A stretch of 64,000 bases of DNA, taken from positions 8,060,001 to 8,124,000 of the forward strand of contig NZ_CP094527.1 of NCBI RefSeq assembly GCF_022811725.1, read 5' to 3'. Position numbers and translations under genes: made by a program. Origin of the DNA: Mucilaginibacter sp. SMC90 (GTDB lineage Bacteria > Bacteroidota > Bacteroidia > Sphingobacteriales > Sphingobacteriaceae). Every line of letters starts with the position of its first letter. Within the stretch, counting starts at the first letter, position 1. Below the pieces are notes generated by a model, which did not search any database, had not been told where the DNA came from, and was given only the letters and a program-made list of their open reading frames with translations. Positions 60,325 to 64,000 of the stretch are shown in pieces.

Positions 60325-61104
60325 TTATTTATAAAACAACAAACTGGTTATCTGAACGGCTATCGCATCAATAATGAAGATCCACAAGGAAGCAGTCACC
60401 ACAGCCGAATTAGCCGCAATACCTACGCTCTCTGTTCCTTTATCTGAATGGTAACCTTTATAGCACCCCACAAAACCAACCGCAAAACCAAATAGCACGG
60501 TTTTAGCTACGGCAGGCAACAAGTCCGAAAAATCAAGCGAGGCTATACATTTATTGAAGTAAAGGGAAAAGCTGATACTATCGGTAAAGTTGAGTGCCAG
60601 GAAACCACCAAAAAGCCCAATAGCATCGCCTATAATGGCTAATAACGGGATCATGAAACTGGTAGCCAACACGCGTGTCACTACCAGGTATTGAATGGGG
60701 TTGGCGCCCGATACTTCCATTGCGTCAATCTGTTCGGTAACCTTCATGCTGCCCAGCTCGGCACCAATACTTGACGCTATTTTACCGGCGCAGATAATCG
60801 CGGTGATCACCGGGCCTATTTCACGAACAAGCGCTACCGAAAGTGTTTTAGGCAGCATGCTTTCGGCACCAAGCGAAATGAGCGAAGGCCTGAGCTGCAA
60901 AATAAGCACCAGGCCCATGATAAAGGAGGTAATGCCCACCAGCATCATTGATCGGTAACCTATTTCGTAGCATTGCCTCACAAACTCCGACCATTCAAAG
61001 CCGCCGGTGAATATGTTGCGGAAAAAGCGTGTGAAGAATAATACATAGTCGCCTATGCCTTCCAGCCATTTTCTCCATCCGCTTAGTTCCTGCTGTGCTT
61101 CCAT
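60325..61104 (-). CDS. mlaE: MlaE-family permease
   Basis: Protein of 259 residues with five membrane helices. The conserved block REIGPVITAIICAGKIASSI and GSMKVTEQIDAMEVSGANPI identify the MlaE/DUF140 family. It forms the inner-membrane core of the retrograde phospholipid transporter that keeps outer-membrane asymmetry. First gene of the operon. The Bacteroidota version has no MlaB or MlaC gene next to it. Confidence 0.93.
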   Translation of the reverse strand: MEAQQELSGWRKWLEGIGDYVLFFTRFFRNIFTGGFEWSEFVRQCYEIGYRSMMLVGITSFIMGLVLILQLRPSLISLGAESMLPKTLSVALVREIGPVITAIICAGKIASSIGAELGSMKVTEQIDAMEVSGANPIQYLVVTRVLATSFMIPLLAIIGDAIGLFGGFLALNFTDSISFSLYFNKCIASLDFSDLLPAVAKTVLFGFAVGFVGCYKGYHSDKGTESVGIAANSAVVTASLWIFIIDAIAVQITSLLFYK

Positions 61105-61201
61105 CAGTGAATCTTAAATAATAGTAAACAACAACGAAGCAATGCTCAATTGTTTTTGAACTTTCAATAATATTCACTTTGCGGATTTAGGTAAATACTG
61201 A

Positions 61202-61335
61202 TTATGACATCGGTACATCAATGATCAGGAAACGGGATGGCTCTTCGGTTATAATTGTAAGTGAACTTGTATCATAAACGCCCAGCGCATCTTTTTTGTT
61301 TAAAACCTGGTTGTTTATTTTAGCCACTTCATGGG
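61202..61335 (-). pseudogene. 3' remnant of a pirin gene
   Basis: Read on the minus strand, the frame gives HEVAKINNQVLNKKDALG, then VYDTSSLTIIT and FLIIDVPMS followed by a stop. This is the C-terminal end of a pirin-family cupin protein. The 5' part is missing: 12 bases upstream lies the 61347-61469 inverted repeat. It is not translated as an independent gene. Confidence 0.7.
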
Positions 61336-61346
61336 TTGAATGTGAA

Positions 61347-61469
61347 TGGTTGATTAGGTGAGTGGTTATAAAAAGCTATTTACCTAATCAATTCAATTGC
61401 TAACTAAGTTGTGATTGGTAGGTAGTTTAAAAAATGATCAGTTAAGAAAACCACTCACCTAATCAACCA
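61347..61469. repeat. Inverted repeat, GGTTGATTA family
   Basis: TGGTTGATTAGGTGAGTGGTT (61347-61367) and its exact complement (61449-61469), separated by 81 AT-rich bases. The same arm occurs at 40061-40129. It lies beside the truncated pirin gene. Confidence 0.85.
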
Positions 61470-61556
61470 AATAAACTGCTAACTAATATATGTTTAAACA
61501 CACAATATTTATTCCACAATTTTATTATGCGTATTTTTGCGGAAAATCAATAAGTA

Positions 61557-62213
61557 ATGGCCAAAAAAGCTGTCGTTGCAGGCTCAAGCGGACTTATTGG
61601 CAGTCACCTCCTGCAAATTTTATTAGAACAAGCCTATTATGATGAAGTATTGATCCTGGTCAGAAAAAAAATACCACTTCAGCATAAAAAATTAACACAG
61701 CTTGTTATTGACTTTGATCAGCCCGACACATACAAAAATGAGCTGACTGGCCATGCCTTGTTCTGTTGTTTAGGATCAACCAAAAAGAAAACACCAGATT
61801 TGAGCATCTATCGCAAGATTGATCATGATTATCCGTTATTACTGGCACAATTGGCTAAACAAAACGGAGTTGAACAATATCACCTGGTGTCATCCATTGG
61901 AGCAAACATAAACGGGGCAAATTTTTATACCAAAACAAAGGGCGAAACCGAAGCTGATATAACAGCGGTAGCATTACCTTCAGTACATATCTATAGGCCA
62001 TCCTTCTTAGCTGGCGACAGGCAGGAAAGCAGGCCAATGGAAAAGTTTCTTAGCGGTCTAATGGCATTGATCAATCCCCTGCTTTTTGGCAACTGGAAAA
62101 AATATCAAAGCATTCCGGGAGCAACAGTTGCCATGGCCATGTATAAACAATCAATAAAAAACGCGACTGGTGTATTTGTATACGAGTCGGATAAAATAAA
62201 ACAACTATCGTGA
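61557..62213 (+). CDS. NAD(P)-binding oxidoreductase (HTATIP2/atypical SDR type)
   Basis: Protein of 218 residues and a Rossmann fold: VVAGSSGLIGSHLLQIL with the GxxGxxG loop at ~8-14, LFCCLGSTKKK, YHLVSSIGAN and YTKTKGETE (Tyr-x3-Lys). The set is typical of the atypical SDR group related to human HTATIP2. Length is normal. Its stop overlaps the next gene's GTG start by four bases, implying coupling. Substrate unknown. Confidence 0.87.
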   Translation: MAKKAVVAGSSGLIGSHLLQILLEQAYYDEVLILVRKKIPLQHKKLTQLVIDFDQPDTYKNELTGHALFCCLGSTKKKTPDLSIYRKIDHDYPLLLAQLAKQNGVEQYHLVSSIGANINGANFYTKTKGETEADITAVALPSVHIYRPSFLAGDRQESRPMEKFLSGLMALINPLLFGNWKKYQSIPGATVAMAMYKQSIKNATGVFVYESDKIKQLS

Positions 62214-64000
62214 GTACTTATCTTTCTGCCGAGAACCTTGGCCATCAATTTCATGACAACTGGCTATTTAAAAATGTAACCATAGGTATTAACCGCGGCC
62301 GTAAGGTTGCACTTGTGGGTGTTAACGGTGCCGGCAAATCAACCCTTTTAAAAATATTAGGTGGTACTATAAAACCTACCGAAGGTAAAGTGGTACAAGC
62401 CCGCGACCTTAACATGGGTTACCTTGAGCAGGATCCTAACTTCAAAAACGCTGTTACCATCAGCGATTATATTTTTCATGCCGACGATGTGCAGCAGCAA
62501 CTGATCCGCAGGTATGAAGAACTGATGGAGAACGATCCTGAAAATACCAAGGCCATTGAAAAGATCATGGAAGAGATGAGTGAGGTTGACGCCTGGGAAT
62601 ATGAATACAAGATCAAAACCATTTTAGGCCGTTTAGATATTCATCATCTTAATCAGCACATCACTACCCTATCGGGCGGGCAAAAGAAACGTTTGGCATT
62701 AGCCAAGCTGCTTATTGAAGACCCTGAAGTTTATATACTGGATGAGCCTACCAACCACCTGGATATTGATACCATTGAATGGCTGGAAAAATTACTGACC
62801 GAAGGAAACAAAACCATATTGATGGTTACACACGACAGGTATTTCCTGGATAATGTATGTAACGAGATATTAGAGATTGACCGTGGAAAGATTCAGCCCT
62901 ACAACGGCAGTTATGGCTACTACCTTGAAAAGAAAGCCGAGCGTGAAGCGGCTGATGAAGCAGCATTCCAAAAAAACTCAAACCTGTTAAGGAAAGAGCT
63001 GGAATGGATGCGTCGCCAGCCCCAGGCCCGTGGTACCAAATCAAAAGCACGTATTGATGCCTATTACGACCTCGAAGAGAAAACCAAGAATGGCGGAATC
63101 CGTGATAAAGTTGAACTGAGCGTTAAAACAGCGCGCCAGGGTAACAAGATCATGGAGATGGATCATCTCTATAAATCATTTAACGGTAATACCTACATCA
63201 ATAACTTCAGCTATATATTTAAAAAAGGCGATAGGATTGGTTTAGCTGGTAAAAATGGCAGCGGTAAATCAACACTATTAAATATCATCACTGGCGCTTT
63301 ACAGCCTGATAAAGGTAGCGTAGTTAAAGGCGAAACTACTGTAATTGGCTATTTTCACCAGGCTGGTATCACCTTTAAAGAGGATGAGCGCGTAATTGAT
63401 ATCGTAAAGAATGTTGCAGAGTTCATCACCATGGCTGATGGGAAAACAATTTCCGCATCTGCCTTACTCACCTTGTTCCTCTTCCCTCCCGCCAAGCAAT
63501 ATGGTTTTATATCAAAACTGAGCGGTGGTGAAAAGAAACGTTTGCAATTGATGAGCATCCTGATGAAGAATCCAAATTTTCTAATACTGGATGAGCCTAC
63601 TAATGATCTGGATATTGATACGCTAAACGTACTGGAAGAGTTTTTAACCAACTACGGTGGTGTATTAATGATGGTATCGCACGATAGGTATTTGCTGGAT
63701 AAACTTACTGATCAGCTTTTCATCATGGAAGAAAAAGGCCATGTACGCATCTTTAATGGCAACTATTCGTCATACAGGCTTGAACTGGAAGAAGCCAAAC
63801 AGCAAGCTAAGAAACCTGCCCCTGTAGTACAAACACAGGCTCCAGCAGCTAAAAAAAGCAAGCTAAGCTTTAAAGAAGCTAAGGAACTGGAAGGTATAGA
63901 AACTGAGATAAACAACATTGAAGTAAGTATAAAAGATAAAACCGCACAGTTAGATACAGTAGGTATCGATCCTAAAAAACTTGATGAAATACTGAAACAA
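62210..64000 (+). CDS. ABC-F family ATPase, runs off the window
   Basis: Starts at GTG (62210), reading MSTYLSAENLGHQF. Two ABC domains: Walker A GVNGAGKST (~38) and GKNGSGKST (~347); signatures LSGGQ (~155) and LSGGE (~438); Walker B LDEPTNHLDID and LDEPTNDLDID. A linker with RRQPQARGTKSKARI joins them, as in Uup. The C-terminal part (from ~530) is a coiled coil beginning FKEAKELEGIE and continues past the window. ABC-F proteins bind the ribosome or, for Uup, DNA. No membrane domain. The GTG start overlaps the previous stop. Confidence 0.9.
   Translation, partial: MSTYLSAENLGHQFHDNWLFKNVTIGINRGRKVALVGVNGAGKSTLLKILGGTIKPTEGKVVQARDLNMGYLEQDPNFKNAVTISDYIFHADDVQQQLIRRYEELMENDPENTKAIEKIMEEMSEVDAWEYEYKIKTILGRLDIHHLNQHITTLSGGQKKRLALAKLLIEDPEVYILDEPTNHLDIDTIEWLEKLLTEGNKTILMVTHDRYFLDNVCNEILEIDRGKIQPYNGSYGYYLEKKAEREAADEAAFQKNSNLLRKELEWMRRQPQARGTKSKARIDAYYDLEEKTKNGGIRDKVELSVKTARQGNKIMEMDHLYKSFNGNTYINNFSYIFKKGDRIGLAGKNGSGKSTLLNIITGALQPDKGSVVKGETTVIGYFHQAGITFKEDERVIDIVKNVAEFITMADGKTISASALLTLFLFPPAKQYGFISKLSGGEKKRLQLMSILMKNPNFLILDEPTNDLDIDTLNVLEEFLTNYGGVLMMVSHDRYLLDKLTDQLFIMEEKGHVRIFNGNYSSYRLELEEAKQQAKKPAPVVQTQAPAAKKSKLSFKEAKELEGIETEINNIEVSIKDKTAQLDTVGIDPKKLDEILKQ

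Noticed and set aside
1..64000. CRISPR array, rRNA operon or complete tRNA gene
   Set aside because: I found no regularly spaced repeat series, no rRNA sequence and only the tRNA-Pro fragment. A covariance-model scan would be needed to exclude a missed small RNA.

Overview
The window comes from a Bacteroidota chromosome, most likely a Sphingobacteriaceae soil bacterium close to Mucilaginibacter or Pedobacter. The evidence is TAnnTTTG-type promoter elements, weak Shine-Dalgarno signals, an ECF sigma/FecR/STN surface-signalling cassette, lipoproteins with a CKK start, GH30 and GH97 glycosidases, a MlaE-F-D operon and Bacteroidota-type tyrosine integrase fragments. Genus is an inference from gene content, not a search result.

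Positions 1-17,400 look like the integrase end of an old genomic island. The right edge is a displaced 3' piece of a tRNA-Pro(GGG) gene (17352-17398), followed by that tRNA's stranded terminator. Just inside it lies a tyrosine integrase broken by an internal deletion that removed the first catalytic arginine. The island is AT-rich and carries small genes: five XRE-type mini-regulators (four clearly paralogous), several unrecognised ~90-residue proteins, a response regulator, a tail-less SSB, a membrane PAS protein, a PAP2 phosphatase, a short LOV photoreceptor with a HisKA helix but no ATPase domain, an AlbA_2/Schlafen-type ATP-binding protein with an in-frame EGLN repeat, and a more GC-rich three-gene ABC exporter set with a NEW3-domain partner. 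No conjugation genes are visible; the rest of the island would lie left of position 1.

Positions 17,500-45,700 are chromosomal backbone: an SDR, an ECF-like sigma factor, a MacB/FtsX permease, an ArsR-SRPBCC-DoxX-YdeI-DUF4256 operon with two tandem operator-like dyads, a large conserved protein of unknown function, an outer-membrane barrel plus sigma/anti-sigma/STN receptor cassette, a haem/P460 cytochrome pair, an HMA-HTH regulator next to an HMA-MauE-like membrane protein, a LacI regulator, a nitroreductase, an AsmA-GT51 fusion, and Mrp plus Nfu Fe-S assembly genes. An IS481-like element (45798-46844) precedes modABC.

Positions 49,200-58,600 form a small glycan-degradation island without SusC/SusD: two GH30 enzymes, a beta-barrel protein, a GH97 gene broken by an internal deletion, and, between the GH30 genes, a 7TM-DISM receptor whose output domain is the zinc ribbon and helical region of an ISXO2/IS1595 transposase without its DDE nuclease. 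This receptor, with a strong dyad just upstream, is the best candidate here for an undescribed system: a membrane sensor that took over a transposase DNA-binding domain.

Positions 58,700-64,000 hold mlaDFE, a pirin remnant, an NAD(P)-binding oxidoreductase and an ABC-F ATPase that runs off the window. Intergenic spaces carry several families of palindromic REP/MITE-like repeats, including a 210-bp element that seems to have inserted into the loop of another hairpin with a 6-bp target duplication.
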